Shown here: positions 34,109 to 44,087 of the stretch, piece after piece
Layout: each line of letters begins with the position of its first letter
Numbering within the stretch: position 1 is the first letter of the stretch
Assembly: GCF_000260115.1 (NCBI RefSeq)
Contig: NZ_JH651379.1
Span: 3,312,240-3,376,239, forward strand
Direction: 5' to 3'
Origin: Galbibacter orientalis DSM 19592
GTDB lineage: Bacteria; Bacteroidota; Bacteroidia; Flavobacteriales; Flavobacteriaceae
DNA length: 64,000 nucleotides
The notes under the pieces: model-generated
What the model saw: the letters and a program-made list of their open reading frames with translations, nothing else
The model's database searches: none
What the model was told of the DNA's origin: nothing
Translations under genes and position numbers: made by a program

Positions 34109-34945
34109 TTAGCGCAAGTTAATATTTTTATATTTAAAGTATAGAAGCTTTAGTTGTTTGTCGTACTGATTACGTTTAAAAGAAGGGCCATTGTAGGCAC
34201 GAGAAAAAGCTTCCCATTGGTGATTTTTTAAGTAACCTATTAAATTATTTACCTCAAGAAATTTTCCAAAAGCTTTTAAATGTTCTCTTTCATGGGTTTG
34301 CATAGCCTCTACAAAAGCTGTTATAGATGGATATCCCAAAGATTTGTAATGATATCCCATTATTTGAAATGTTCCCCAAGAGGTTGCTGCGTGGGCACTT
34401 TCATAAAAAGCTGCATTAGCTTCTAGTGTTGCAGCAATTCTTAATCTATTGTATTCTCCTTCGCCACCAACATAATATTTCTTTGTCCATTTCTTGTAAA
34501 GTACATGTTTAGTATTTTCATTAACATAAGGGGCTGGATCTATATTTCTTTTTACTAATTCTCTCCAAAAAACATGTCCTTCAAATAGTATTTTAGCTTT
34601 ACCAGAAAGGAGAAAGCCTTTTCCGTTACTTTCAATCTCATTTATAGCTTTAACAGTAGCAAGTTCTATCTCAAACTTTTGTGCAAAATTAATTAAGTCT
34701 TTTTCAGAAAGTAGTTTGTCGGTATTATTAAAAAGCTCTCTTTCTATGCTTAATAATTTACTCCAAGTTTTTACTCCTACAATTCCATCTACAACTAAAT
34801 CATTTTTTTGCTGAAAATCTTTTACCGCATTATCGGTATCTTTTCCAAAGTAATTAGAAATATATATGGAGTATCCTAATTTAAAGAGAATTTGTTCTAA
34901 GAGATAAACTGCGGGGTCGGAAGATTTGTATTTGAGGACTTTCAT
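34109..34945 (-). CDS. N-acetylmuramidase with peptidoglycan-binding domain
   Basis: 278 residues from ATG 34945 (MKVLKYKSSDPAVYLLEQIL); the frame continues 18 codons upstream without a better leader. A PG_binding_1 domain (about 5-62, FGKDTDNAVKDFQQKNDL and VDGIVGVKTW) is followed by a DUF3380 N-acetylmuramidase domain (about 75-275) with INEIESNGKGFL (likely catalytic Glu), LFEGHVFWREL, ATSWGTFQIMGYHY and SRAYNGPSF. This family includes phage-type lysins. No signal peptide is seen, and no phage genes surround it, so its export route is unclear. Confidence 0.85.
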   Translation of the reverse strand: MKVLKYKSSDPAVYLLEQILFKLGYSIYISNYFGKDTDNAVKDFQQKNDLVVDGIVGVKTWSKLLSIERELFNNTDKLLSEKDLINFAQKFEIELATVKAINEIESNGKGFLLSGKAKILFEGHVFWRELVKRNIDPAPYVNENTKHVLYKKWTKKYYVGGEGEYNRLRIAATLEANAAFYESAHAATSWGTFQIMGYHYKSLGYPSITAFVEAMQTHEREHLKAFGKFLEVNNLIGYLKNHQWEAFSRAYNGPSFKRNQYDKQLKLLYFKYKNINLR

Positions 34946-35163
34946 ATATGTTGTTTTTAATGAACACTTTAAGTTACTTATTTTAACTAGTATAATCAAA
35001 ATAGTTTCTATTTAAAAATGTCTTCAATAAGTAACGTTGTGCGAGGTTATAAGTATTTCATCAAAAAAATAAGGAAACCATCGGATATAAACGTTAAAAT
35101 ATATATTTTAGTGGACGAAAGAAAAATTTTTAACCTAAAACAAATAATTAAACCAACTACAAA

Positions 35164-35550
35164 ATGGCGAAAAAACCAAAAAAGTGTATTACACACAAAA
35201 AAGCGATAAAACTACAAGACAAGTACGCTAAAACTATTGAAAAAGCGCTTAAAAAAGAATTCGGAAAAGAATTTGCTAGTCAGTTTTGGTGGTCTTTAGA
35301 AGAGTTAGAAGAGTACATTGCATATTTTAAACAAGAAGCAAAAGACAAAGGGTATAAAGACTTGGGGTTACGTTTTTCTTTAGGAAGATATAATGACGAC
35401 GATAAAGAAGGAAATATCTCTGGGTTTATTATGCCTACAGGTGTTAAAGACGTTCCTACTGTTGCAAAAAGCGCCAAAGCAGCTGAACCTGAAATGATTG
35501 AAGGTGTGGATTCTTATAATGATTCATCAATGGGATGGCCTCCTAATTAA
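35164..35550 (+). CDS. Small charged protein of unknown function
   Basis: 128 residues. The N-terminal half is Lys-rich and helical (MAKKPKKCITHKKAIKLQDK), with FWWSLEELEEYIAYFKQEA at about 42-60. The C-terminal half has GLRFSLGRYNDDDKEGNISG and ends EGVDSYNDSSMGWPPN. I do not recognise the family, but the composition is protein-like. It ends 23 bp before the next gene on the same strand. Confidence 0.6.
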   Translation: MAKKPKKCITHKKAIKLQDKYAKTIEKALKKEFGKEFASQFWWSLEELEEYIAYFKQEAKDKGYKDLGLRFSLGRYNDDDKEGNISGFIMPTGVKDVPTVAKSAKAAEPEMIEGVDSYNDSSMGWPPN

Positions 35551-35573
35551 GTGGAGAAAATTAGTGAAGCTAT

Positions 35574-36293
35574 ATGTTATATTTACGAATTTTAATTTTT
35601 CTTTTTATTATAGCTGCTACTGTTATAGCAAGTATTACCTATAAAAAGTACCGAGATACCCCCAATCGGTACTTTTTGTATTTATTACTATTAACGTTAG
35701 GAACAGAATGTATAGGATATAGTTATATCTATTTTCATTTTTTTCCTCAAACAACTTTCACCGTTTTTTTTAAGGGAATACTTCCAGAAGTAATTTCAGA
35801 ACAAAATTATTGGGCATTTAATATATTTCGAATAATTACCTTTTATCTTTATTTATACTATTTTTTAAGATTGTTAAAAAAGCTTAAGCATAGGCGGTAT
35901 ATCTATGTTATATTATTAATTTATACTGTTTTTGTGATATTAGATTTAACTTTAAGGAGTGAAGGTTTCTTTTCTAAAAGCTTAATGTGGGTTCGTATTT
36001 CAGGGACTTTATCGATCTTATTGGCTACCACCTTTTATTTTAATGAGATTTTTGATTCCGATAAAATTTTAAACATCTATAAAGAACTTTCTTTTTGGCT
36101 TATAATAGGCTCTCTTTTTTATTATTTAGTAACAGTACCTATAACTATTTTCACTAGGCTTTTTTACAATTTCCAAGGAATTTATGTTTCTATATTACTG
36201 CTTTCTAACATAGTGCTTTATGGCTGCTTTATTATTGGTTTTGTAGTGAATGCAAGAAAAAGTGTTTTAGAAAGGGGAAAAGCCCCCTATTAA
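35574..36293 (+). CDS. Integral membrane protein, about seven helices
   Basis: 239 residues, very hydrophobic, with helices at about 3-20, 30-52, 73-95, 107-125, 138-158, 170-195 and 205-230. Resembles the 7-TM sensor-type membrane proteins of flavobacteria, but no diagnostic motif is visible. Position just upstream of the histidine kinase/response regulator pair (separated by 162 bp and a palindrome) allows a role in the same signalling, without proof. Confidence 0.65.
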   Translation: MLYLRILIFLFIIAATVIASITYKKYRDTPNRYFLYLLLLTLGTECIGYSYIYFHFFPQTTFTVFFKGILPEVISEQNYWAFNIFRIITFYLYLYYFLRLLKKLKHRRYIYVILLIYTVFVILDLTLRSEGFFSKSLMWVRISGTLSILLATTFYFNEIFDSDKILNIYKELSFWLIIGSLFYYLVTVPITIFTRLFYNFQGIYVSILLLSNIVLYGCFIIGFVVNARKSVLERGKAPY

Positions 36294-36390
36294 TGGAAGG
36301 TGTAAAATTTAAATTTGTCAGCAAATGTTTTATTTATAACAATTATTTAATGTTATTTATAAACAGAGAGAGAATCCTAAATTAAACTAT

Positions 36391-36416
36391 AATCAACTAC
36401 CTCGAGGTAGTTGATT
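36391..36416. promoter_or_regulatory. Perfect 26-bp palindrome before the histidine kinase gene
   Basis: 13-bp arms, AATCAACTACCTC followed directly by GAGGTAGTTGATT, 40 bp upstream of the kinase ATG. No U-tract follows, so it may be an operator or a stable leader hairpin rather than a terminator. Confidence 0.55.
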
Positions 36417-36455
36417 TATCGAGGAATTAAATATTAGAAAAACTTATCCTAATTA

Positions 36456-37241
36456 ATGGAACACGAAGAGGAAATTGTTGGTTTAATTTTATATGTCAGT
36501 TTTATTATAATAATCGTTGTAATATATGCCACTAAATACTTTTTATCATATCAACAGAAAAAAACACAATTTTTACTAGAAAGAGTTGAGGATAAGCAAA
36601 ACTATGAAAAGGAGCTTACAAAAGCTCAAACAGAAATTCAAGAACAAACCCTTAAAAATATTAGTTGGGAATTGCATGATAATGTTGGCCAATTGCTTTC
36701 GGTAGCGAAGATGCAATTAAATATGCTACAGAATGATATCTCTCCAGAAAAGCAAAAATTTTACGAAGAAGCTGTTTATGTTCTAGGGCAGGGAGTAAGT
36801 GAAATAAGACAATTATCTCATACATTAAATACTGATTTTATTTCTAGAAGAGGCTTAGAAGAATCTTTAAAAATAGAAATTGACCGTTTTAAAAGGCTAA
36901 ATTTTATTAGTATAAATTATACAATTGAAGGCGATTTTTATGCTATTGATAAAAAAGACGAAATTATTATTTTTAGAATCTTTCAAGAGTGTTTTTCTAA
37001 TGTGGTAAAATATTCTAAAGCGGCTAACTTGGCAGTGCTATTAAAATATACCCCTTCTTATTTATATGTAAAAGTTGTGGACGATGGTGTTGGTTTTGAC
37101 GTTGAAGCTGCACAAAATGGAACGGGGATTATGAATATGCAGATGCGAGCTAAATTAATTGAAGCAGATTTTTCTATTGAAAGTAAAAAGAATGAAGGAG
37201 TTTCTGTAACTTTGGTGTATCCAACTAAGCCAAAAGAGTAA
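36456..37241 (+). CDS. Sensor histidine kinase, NarL/DesK type
   Basis: 261 residues. One N-terminal membrane helix (about 8-30), a short coiled coil (about 38-68), then HisKA_3 with phospho-accepting His74 in SWELHDNVGQLL, and HATPase with N-box FQECFSNVVKYSKA (about 170-183) and G-box VVDDGVGFDVEAAQNGTGI (about 205-223). No large sensing domain, so input may come through the membrane helix or a partner. Its stop codon overlaps the response-regulator start (TAATG). Confidence 0.92.
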   Translation: MEHEEEIVGLILYVSFIIIIVVIYATKYFLSYQQKKTQFLLERVEDKQNYEKELTKAQTEIQEQTLKNISWELHDNVGQLLSVAKMQLNMLQNDISPEKQKFYEEAVYVLGQGVSEIRQLSHTLNTDFISRRGLEESLKIEIDRFKRLNFISINYTIEGDFYAIDKKDEIIIFRIFQECFSNVVKYSKAANLAVLLKYTPSYLYVKVVDDGVGFDVEAAQNGTGIMNMQMRAKLIEADFSIESKKNEGVSVTLVYPTKPKE

Positions 37242-37885
37242 TGAAAAAATATGATATTGCAATTGTAGATGACCATTTGCTATTTGCTAAATCCCTAACT
37301 TCCCTAATAGATTCTTTTGATAAATACCAAGTTTCTTTCCATGCTGTTAACGGTCAAAGTTTAATAAACACAATACAGCATAAACCCATGCCAGATGTAA
37401 TTTTGATGGATATAAATATGCCAGTTTTGAATGGAGTGGAGACAATGAAGTGGTTGTATAAAAATCATCCAGAACAAAAAGTTATTGCGCTTTCTATGGA
37501 CGATAGCGAGGAGATTATAATTAAAATGTTGTGTAATGGCGCCAAAGGGTATTTGTTAAAAGATATTCACCCAGACACATTGGAAAAAGCTATAGACGAT
37601 GTTATCCATAAAGGCTTTTATTACTCAGATAGAATTACTAATGAGTTGTTGGACGCTGTTTTAAAAGAAGAAAATAAAGTGAATGGAGTGGAGCTTAAAG
37701 ACCGTGAAATACAGTTTTTAAAATTGGCTTGTACTGAAATGACTTATAAAGAGATTGCTGCTGAAATGTTTTTATCTCCTAAAACAATAGATGGCTATCG
37801 AGAAAGTCTTTTTGATAAACTCCAAGTTAGGAGTCGTATTGGATTAGTACTCTACGGAATTAAAAACAAGTATATTAAATTGTAA
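37241..37885 (+). CDS. NarL/FixJ-family response regulator
   Basis: 214 residues. The receiver domain has the acidic pair Asp10-Asp11 and the phospho-accepting Asp57 in VILMDINMP; Lys is in KGYLLKD. A LuxR-type helix-turn-helix lies at about 148-205 (LKDREIQFLKLACTEMTYKE, SPKTIDGYRESLF). It is the partner of the kinase upstream, translationally coupled. The regulated genes are unknown. Confidence 0.94.
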   Translation: MKKYDIAIVDDHLLFAKSLTSLIDSFDKYQVSFHAVNGQSLINTIQHKPMPDVILMDINMPVLNGVETMKWLYKNHPEQKVIALSMDDSEEIIIKMLCNGAKGYLLKDIHPDTLEKAIDDVIHKGFYYSDRITNELLDAVLKEENKVNGVELKDREIQFLKLACTEMTYKEIAAEMFLSPKTIDGYRESLFDKLQVRSRIGLVLYGIKNKYIKL

Positions 37886-37949
37886 ATAAAAGGAAGCTTT
37901 TTAAAAAGCACCATCTATCATCCTTGTTGTGTTTATTGCGTTATCCTAG

Positions 37950-38370
37950 GTTTGGTATGCTGTAGCCTTAAGTTATATTAGGATTGCAAGTTGTTTATCC
38001 TGAATCTGTTGTACGTTATTCTGAGCTTGTCGTAATAAGTTATCTTAAGATTGCGGTTTGTCATCCTAAGCTTTCAGTAAGTTATATTAGGGCTGCAAGT
38101 TGTTATCCTGAGCCTGTTGTACGTTATCCTGAGCTTGCCGTAATAAGTTATCTTAAGATTGCGGTTTGTCATCCTAAGCTTGCCGTAAGTTATATTAGGG
38201 CTGCAAGTTGTTTATCCTGAATCTGTTGTACATTATCCTGAGCTTGCCGTAATAAGTTATCTTAAGATTGCGGTTTGTCATCCTGAGCTTTTCGTAAGCT
38301 ATATCAGGATTGCAGTTTGTCCGCTTGTCGAATGTCCTCCTGAGCTTGTCGAAGGATCTTGCATTATTTA
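37950..38370. repeat. Tandem repeat of about 108 bp, three copies
   Basis: TGCAAG landmarks at 37985, 38094 and 38202 give a 108-109 bp period. Each unit is made of about five diverged sub-units of 20-25 bp of the form GTTATCCTGAGCTTGCCGTA. The last part degrades into CCTGAGCTTGTCGAAGGA, a motif frequent in Bacteroidetes intergenic DNA. An ORF of 78 codons runs through but simply mirrors the repeat. Confidence 0.8.
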
Positions 38371-38406
38371 AAAAAACTTCAAGAAACTCAGTTTAACAGC
38401 TGTAAA

Positions 38407-40305
38407 TTAATTTTTATAATACTCTAATAATTCTTTCAATTTATCGGTAGAATCTTCAAGTCCCCCTTCACGATTTCTAAGCAACCAAGTTTTCTTTTGA
38501 TTTTCTATAATTGGCGCGAGTTCTTCCGCTAGTTTTTCTTTTTCTACTTCCGGAATGTTTTCCGTGGCATATCCTTTTGCTTTTAATCGAGCTTCTCCTA
38601 AATGAGCTCCATGTAATGCAAGTTTGGCAGCCTGTTTTGTTTCTGCAATTACAATGGCAGCATCCTCAGAAGTTGGTTTCCCTTTATCAAGAATAGCTAA
38701 AGCGTTATTAATCTCATTTTCTGCGGCTTCCAATCCTTTTATGGTTAGGTGTTTTGTTTGGTAGTGCCCTTTCATAGTCCATTTAAACCTTCGGAGCATT
38801 AAGTGGAAAGCATTGGCATTTCCTGCAGGAATATCTGCTTTTAGATAAGCATCACCTAACATTAAAATAGCTTTTCCTGTATTGGCTGTTTCGTCTTTAA
38901 ACACATAATGATTTAAATGAAAAGCTAAGTTATCAACAGATTTTTCTGAATAATTCCAAGAATAAGAAGCGCCAAGAAGCAGTGGAGCATAGGTAACAGA
39001 TAATGGTTGAAAATGACCAAAATCTCCCCAATTTGTGTTTAAAAAACCTTTTGCATTATTTTTTTGCCCTTCAATTGCAGCATTCTTAAGGTTTTCAAAG
39101 GCATTGGTGTTTCTTCCTATTTCAGAACGCCATGTGGAGGTTCCTGGGCACACATAAAATTCTAAACCTGCATTTTTAAACTTTGGTAAGTTTTCATCAA
39201 AAGGGTAGGTGGCATCATATCCCCAAACTACCGCAGTCATATTTTTAGGAATTTCACTTATTAATTCTGGATGATTTAAAATAATATCTCCCCAAAACTG
39301 AGCTAATTTCCCTTGCTTATTAACTTCTTCATTGAGTTTAGTGAGGTAGTTTAAATATACGTGTCCTTTTCCAAGCTTTTCACATTCTTCTTTAGACTTT
39401 CCTAAACAAAGCTCTACCGTTTCATCTCCGCCAATATTAAAATACTTACTCGAAAAATTTGGAAGTAATTCTTCATACAAACTCTTCATTAATTCAAAAG
39501 AAGCAGGGTCAGTCGGATTTAAACTAGTGCGTTTTCGTTTTCCCCAAACAGTTTCACAATCTTCAGGACATTCAGCTAAATCTAAATATTCATCATGCTT
39601 TAACCAGTTTTCCATATGCCCAAACGAATTTTGATTCGGCACTAAATCAATATGTCTTTCTCGACAATAAGCATCGAGGAGTTTAATTTCTTCAGCAGTA
39701 AACGGACTCGCATTTTTCCATACTTCCTCATGGTTTTTGTAGGCAAAGGTATGCTCAATATAAAGTTGTAATTCGTTTTGTTTCCATTCGGCTAACTTAT
39801 CAATAAGTTGATAAAGCGTTTCCATGGTTGGTACTTTGTCTCTACTAACATCCAACATAACGCCTCTTCTTTCAAAATTTGGCCAATCGGTAATTTCTAC
39901 ACAAGGAAGCGATTTCCCTTCGGATATGGCATACGAAAGGAGTTGAGAAAGTGTTTGTTTAGCATAAAATAGTCCGGCTAAATCTTGCCCTTTAACTTGC
40001 AGCGTGTCTGTAGTTATTTTTAAACGATATCCTTGAGGCTTTAACTGTAAAGAATCAATACTAAAATTGAGATGTAATTTTGAAAAACCAATCTTTTCTG
40101 CAATATCCATAGACCCAATAAAATCCATGTTTGTAGTAATAGTAAGGAGTTTTTCAAGCTGACTAGCATTTGTACTTGTTAAAGAAACGCAAGAATCTAA
40201 AACTGTAATTTCTTGTGGCGGATTGATAAAGTATTTAGAGAAATCCTGAGAAAACCCATTAAAAACGGTAAAGGAAAGGAGAAGACTTAAAAAAATGCTT
40301 TTCAT
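38407..40305 (-). CDS. Secreted GH20 family beta-N-acetylhexosaminidase
   Basis: 632 residues. Signal peptide (1-19), an N-terminal GH20b domain (about 25-145), and the catalytic barrel (about 148-470) with the catalytic Asp-Glu pair in NIGGDETVELC (about 295-305), FGHMENWLKH (about 230-239) and TNWGDFGHF. A helical C-terminal extension (about 490-632) is present. The family hydrolyses terminal N-acetylglucosamine/galactosamine from chitin oligomers, glycans or muropeptides. It is a single-gene unit; substrate is not decidable. Confidence 0.9.
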   Translation of the reverse strand: MKSIFLSLLLSFTVFNGFSQDFSKYFINPPQEITVLDSCVSLTSTNASQLEKLLTITTNMDFIGSMDIAEKIGFSKLHLNFSIDSLQLKPQGYRLKITTDTLQVKGQDLAGLFYAKQTLSQLLSYAISEGKSLPCVEITDWPNFERRGVMLDVSRDKVPTMETLYQLIDKLAEWKQNELQLYIEHTFAYKNHEEVWKNASPFTAEEIKLLDAYCRERHIDLVPNQNSFGHMENWLKHDEYLDLAECPEDCETVWGKRKRTSLNPTDPASFELMKSLYEELLPNFSSKYFNIGGDETVELCLGKSKEECEKLGKGHVYLNYLTKLNEEVNKQGKLAQFWGDIILNHPELISEIPKNMTAVVWGYDATYPFDENLPKFKNAGLEFYVCPGTSTWRSEIGRNTNAFENLKNAAIEGQKNNAKGFLNTNWGDFGHFQPLSVTYAPLLLGASYSWNYSEKSVDNLAFHLNHYVFKDETANTGKAILMLGDAYLKADIPAGNANAFHLMLRRFKWTMKGHYQTKHLTIKGLEAAENEINNALAILDKGKPTSEDAAIVIAETKQAAKLALHGAHLGEARLKAKGYATENIPEVEKEKLAEELAPIIENQKKTWLLRNREGGLEDSTDKLKELLEYYKN

Positions 40306-40690
40306 CTATATTAAATTTTTACAAAAACGAATTGATTGTTAGTAATTTAAATTATTTATGTTGGTGTTGATTATTCTCTATTAAATGCCCATTGTGGGCT
40401 TTCATGTGTTGAAAATGAATTAAGGGAGAAAGATACTAAATCTTCGGATAAGTTTTGGAAGTGAAAAAGTGAAACTTATAGATAAAAATGAAATGAAAAT
40501 CTACAATAGCTAGAGGTTAAACGTAAAAATACAATTTGTTAATTATGGCACGGGTATTGCCTATACAGAATGATTAAAATGTTGGCAAGCTTAATTTGTA
40601 TACAAACTATCAGTAAATTAAGGCGCTAACGGACTACTGAAAAAGAAGAATTAAACCCATTCTGAATGACAGAATGACTTATAAAGAACT
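40306..40690 (+). promoter_or_regulatory. lon upstream region
   Basis: 385 bp between the divergent GH20 and lon genes. The main feature is the sigma-54-like promoter (separate entry). The rest is AT-rich without ORFs or long repeats. Confidence 0.5.
40546..40560 (+). promoter_or_regulatory. Sigma-54 (RpoN) -24/-12 promoter upstream of lon
   Basis: TGGCACG-ggta-TTGC matches the sigma-54 consensus TGGCACG-N4-TTGC(A/T) at all eleven fixed positions; only the final W is C. Transcription would start near 40572, leaving a leader of about 120 nt to the lon ATG. I found no comparable match upstream of the other genes examined. Confidence 0.65.
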
Positions 40691-43141
40691 ATGAGTAATA
40701 ACAAATTTTTAAATATGGACAGTTTGTCACTGCAAAATATTGATGATGATGCTGAATTAATTCCGTTAATGACTCCGGAAGATGAAGAGGAAATCAACAA
40801 TGAGGTTTTGCCCGAGACACTCCCAATTTTACCTCTTAGAAACACGGTACTTTTCCCAGGTGTTGTAATTCCGATTACCGCAGGAAGAGATAAATCGATT
40901 AAATTAATAAAAGATGCTTCTAACGGAAGTAAAGTAATTGGGGTAGTATCTCAAAAAGATGAAACCGTTGAAGATCCAGAAATAGCCGATTTAAATACTA
41001 CAGGAACTGTAGCAAGAATTCTTCGTGTTTTAAAAATGCCCGATGGAAATACAACCGTAATTATACAAGGGAAAAAGCGTTTTGAAATAGAGGAAATTAC
41101 AACTACAGAGCCCTATTTTAATGCGAAAATTAAAGATTTACCAGAAGAAAAACCTGCTAATGAAGACGAAGAGTTTACAACTATTATAGACTCTATAAAA
41201 GACTTGGCTTTACAGATTATAAAAGAGAGTCCAAATATTCCTTCGGAGGCTTCTTTTGCTATTAAAAATATAGAAAGTAACTCGTTTTTAATAAACTTTA
41301 TTTCTTCTAATATGAATTTGGAAGTAAAGGATAAACAAAAGTTACTAGAAACAAAAAATCTTCAGGAGCGTGCTTTAGCTACTTTGAAGTTTATGAATGT
41401 TGAATTTCAGAAGTTAAATTTGAGAAACGATATTCAGTCTAAAGTGCAATCCGACCTTAATCAGCAACAGCGGGAATATTTCCTTCATCAGCAAATGAAA
41501 ACCATCCAAGAAGAATTGGGAGGAGTTTCGTCTGAAGAAGAGATTGAGCAAATGCGTATAAAAGGAAATAAGAAAAAATGGGATGCCAAGATAAAAGAAC
41601 ATTTTGAAAAAGAATTGGCTAAGCTACAGCGCATGAATCCGCAAGTAGCAGAATATTCCATTCAGCGTAATTATTTAGATTTGTTTTTGGACTTGCCATG
41701 GAATAAGTTTTCTAAAGATAAATTTGATTTAAAGCGTGCTCAGAAAATATTGGATAGAGACCATTACGGACTTGAAGATGTTAAAAAGCGTATTATAGAA
41801 TATTTGGCAGTATTGAAGTTGAGAAACGACATGAAATCGCCAATTTTATGTTTATACGGACCTCCAGGAGTTGGTAAAACATCTTTGGGGAAATCTGTTG
41901 CAGAGGCGCTAGGAAGAGAATATGTGCGTATTTCTTTAGGAGGATTACGAGACGAAGCAGAAATCCGTGGACATAGAAAAACCTATATAGGAGCAATGCC
42001 AGGAAGGATTATACAGTCGCTTAAAAAAGCAGGAACTTCTAATCCTGTTTTTATTTTAGATGAAATAGATAAACTCTCTTCTAGTCATAATGGAGACCCT
42101 TCTTCGGCTATGTTAGAAGTTTTAGATCCTGAGCAAAATAAAGAATTTTACGACAATTTCTTGGAAATGGGCTACGACCTTTCTAAGGTTATGTTTATTG
42201 CAACAGCAAATAATTTAGGTCCAATCCAGCCAGCATTAAGAGACCGTATGGAAATTATTAATGTTACGGGGTATACAATTGAAGAAAAAGTAGAGATAGG
42301 AAAACGCCATTTACTTCCAAAGCAATTAAAAGAGCACGGATTAAAACCAGCAGATTTAAAAGTAGGAAAAAAAGAACTTGAGAAAATTGTAGAAGGATAT
42401 ACAAGAGAATCTGGGGTACGTGGTTTGGATAAGCAAATTGCTAAAATGGTTAGATATGCTGCCAAATCTATAGCAATGGAAGAGGAGTATGATGTAAAAG
42501 TAACTACGCAAGATGTTGAAAAAGTATTGGGAGTAGCACGTTTAGAACGCGATAAATACGAAAACAACGAAGTTGCGGGAGTAGTAACTGGTTTAGCTTG
42601 GACAAGTGTTGGTGGAGATATTTTATTTATTGAATCTATACTTTCAAAAGGTAAGGGAACGCTTTCTATTACTGGGAATTTAGGAAAAGTAATGAAAGAG
42701 TCGGCTACCATTGCGATGGAATATATTAAATCTAATGCCGAAAGTTTAGGAATTAATCCGGAGGTGTTTGAAAAATATAATGTGCATATTCACGTTCCAG
42801 AGGGAGCAACACCAAAAGATGGTCCGAGTGCAGGAATTACTATGTTGACCTCTTTAGTTTCTCTATTTACTCAAAGAAAAGTTAAGAAAAGTATAGCTAT
42901 GACTGGGGAGATAACCCTTAGAGGTAAAGTATTGCCTGTAGGTGGGATTAAAGAAAAAATACTGGCTGCAAAAAGAGCTCGTATTAAAGAATTGATTTTG
43001 TGTAATGAAAACAAGCGTGATATTCTTGAAATTAAAGAAGAATATTTAAAAGGACTTACTTTCCATTATGTAAATGAAATGAGCGAAGTAATAGGCCTTG
43101 CAATTACAGATGAAGCTGTTAAAAATGCAAAAGAGCTGTAG
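40691..43141 (+). CDS. lon: ATP-dependent protease Lon
   Basis: 816 residues. LON substrate-binding domain (about 40-235, [19 protein letters not shown]), AAA+ with Walker [10 protein letters not shown] (about 393-401) and Walker [10 protein letters not shown] (about 455-463), and an S16 protease domain with catalytic Ser in DGPSAGITM (about 715) and Lys in [15 protein letters not shown] (about 757). A cytosolic hexamer that degrades misfolded and regulatory proteins. The start ATG at 40691 gives [12 protein letters not shown]; a second Met nine residues on is possible. A sigma-54-like promoter lies 130 bp upstream. Confidence 0.96.
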   Translation: MSNNKFLNMDSLSLQNIDDDAELIPLMTPEDEEEINNEVLPETLPILPLRNTVLFPGVVIPITAGRDKSIKLIKDASNGSKVIGVVSQKDETVEDPEIADLNTTGTVARILRVLKMPDGNTTVIIQGKKRFEIEEITTTEPYFNAKIKDLPEEKPANEDEEFTTIIDSIKDLALQIIKESPNIPSEASFAIKNIESNSFLINFISSNMNLEVKDKQKLLETKNLQERALATLKFMNVEFQKLNLRNDIQSKVQSDLNQQQREYFLHQQMKTIQEELGGVSSEEEIEQMRIKGNKKKWDAKIKEHFEKELAKLQRMNPQVAEYSIQRNYLDLFLDLPWNKFSKDKFDLKRAQKILDRDHYGLEDVKKRIIEYLAVLKLRNDMKSPILCLYGPPGVGKTSLGKSVAEALGREYVRISLGGLRDEAEIRGHRKTYIGAMPGRIIQSLKKAGTSNPVFILDEIDKLSSSHNGDPSSAMLEVLDPEQNKEFYDNFLEMGYDLSKVMFIATANNLGPIQPALRDRMEIINVTGYTIEEKVEIGKRHLLPKQLKEHGLKPADLKVGKKELEKIVEGYTRESGVRGLDKQIAKMVRYAAKSIAMEEEYDVKVTTQDVEKVLGVARLERDKYENNEVAGVVTGLAWTSVGGDILFIESILSKGKGTLSITGNLGKVMKESATIAMEYIKSNAESLGINPEVFEKYNVHIHVPEGATPKDGPSAGITMLTSLVSLFTQRKVKKSIAMTGEITLRGKVLPVGGIKEKILAAKRARIKELILCNENKRDILEIKEEYLKGLTFHYVNEMSEVIGLAITDEAVKNAKEL

Positions 43142-43297
43142 TTAGTAGGCAGTATTCAGTTGTCAATATTTTTACCCAGAGCATGTTGAGGAGCATGAAA
43201 TTAAATTAAAAGGAATATTACCCGAAGTAAATGAGGAATTGATTTTCCGATTTTGACAAAGTAAAAGCTCTGTTTGAATGAATTTTAAAAGTTTTTA
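43142..43297. other. Intergenic DNA between lon and cmk
   Basis: An open plus-strand frame (about 43177-43256) reads PEHVEEHEIKLKGILPEV then NEELIFRF and stops. It has no start codon and no recognised family. Either chance or a gene remnant. No terminator is evident after lon. Confidence 0.3.
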
Positions 43298-43987
43298 ATG
43301 AAAAAGATAACCATTGCCATAGACGGATTTTCATCCACAGGAAAAAGTACGATTGCTAAACAATTAGCAAAAAAGCTAAATTATGTATATGTAGATACTG
43401 GAGCCATGTATCGTGCGGTGGCTTTATTTGTGCTTAACAATGGTTTGATAAATGAAGCTGGAGAAGTTAAAAACTTAGTGGAGAAATTGCCAGAAATAAC
43501 TTTGAATTTTAAGCTTAATGAAGAAACTGGGAATGCAGATACGTACTTAAATGGCGAGAATGTAGAAAAAGAAATTCGAACCTTAAGAGTGTCAAATGTA
43601 GTGAGTATGGTAGCTGCCATTTCTGAAGTTAGAAAGAAGTTGGTAGAGCAACAAAAAAAGATGGGGGCAGAGAAGGGAGTTGTTATGGACGGAAGAGATA
43701 TTGGAACGGTAGTTTTTCCAGATGCTGAATTAAAATTATTTATGACTGCCTCTGCTAAAACAAGAGCTCACAGACGTTATAAAGAATTAGTGGATAGAGG
43801 CGAAGAAGTAACTTTTGATGCGGTTTTAAAAAACGTACAAGAAAGAGACCATTTAGACTCAAATCGTGAAGATTCTCCTTTAATTCAAGCAGAAACAGCT
43901 ATTGAGTTTGATAATAGCGATATGGGCTTAAAAGAACAATTTGAACGGATTTATAATTTTGCACTTAGAATTATTGAGAAACAATAA
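43298..43987 (+). CDS. cmk: Cytidylate kinase
   Basis: 229 residues, the usual size. P-loop GFSSTGKSTIAKQL (about 8-21), VDTGAMYRAVA (about 32-42), the CMP-binding DGRDIGTVVFPDAELKLFMTA segment (about 131-151) and RDHLDSNREDSPL (about 188-200). It phosphorylates CMP and dCMP for nucleotide synthesis. It is closed by the bidirectional terminator at 44032-44072. In many Bacteroidetes cmk lies next to rpsA, but here they are about 9.4 kb apart with the adhesin and regulator genes between. Confidence 0.95.
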   Translation: MKKITIAIDGFSSTGKSTIAKQLAKKLNYVYVDTGAMYRAVALFVLNNGLINEAGEVKNLVEKLPEITLNFKLNEETGNADTYLNGENVEKEIRTLRVSNVVSMVAAISEVRKKLVEQQKKMGAEKGVVMDGRDIGTVVFPDAELKLFMTASAKTRAHRRYKELVDRGEEVTFDAVLKNVQERDHLDSNREDSPLIQAETAIEFDNSDMGLKEQFERIYNFALRIIEKQ

Positions 43988-44031
43988 TTATTATAGTTTT
44001 AATTATATAGTTTAGGAAAAATAGATTCAAA

Positions 44032-44072
44032 AAAAAAGCTCAACTTGTATTTAATTACTGTTGAGCTTTTTT
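44032..44072. terminator. Bidirectional terminator between cmk and the barrel-protein gene
   Basis: A 13-bp stem (AAAAAAGCTCAAC / GTTGAGCTTTTTT) with A and T tracts on both flanks, between convergent genes ending 43987 (plus) and 44088 (minus). Confidence 0.92.
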
Positions 44073-44087
44073 GAATATTGTGTTGAT

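Noticed and set aside
34109-34945. Prophage remnant suggested by the N-acetylmuramidase
   Set aside because: No other phage-like gene (holin, tail, integrase) lies nearby; such muramidases also occur as stand-alone genes.
37984-38220. 78-codon ORF in the 108-bp tandem repeat
   Set aside because: A translation of the repeat units without a protein family; the array is better explained as non-coding.
43177-43256. Possible small gene between lon and cmk
   Set aside because: Open but short frame with no start codon and no recognised family; kept only as a note on the intergenic region.
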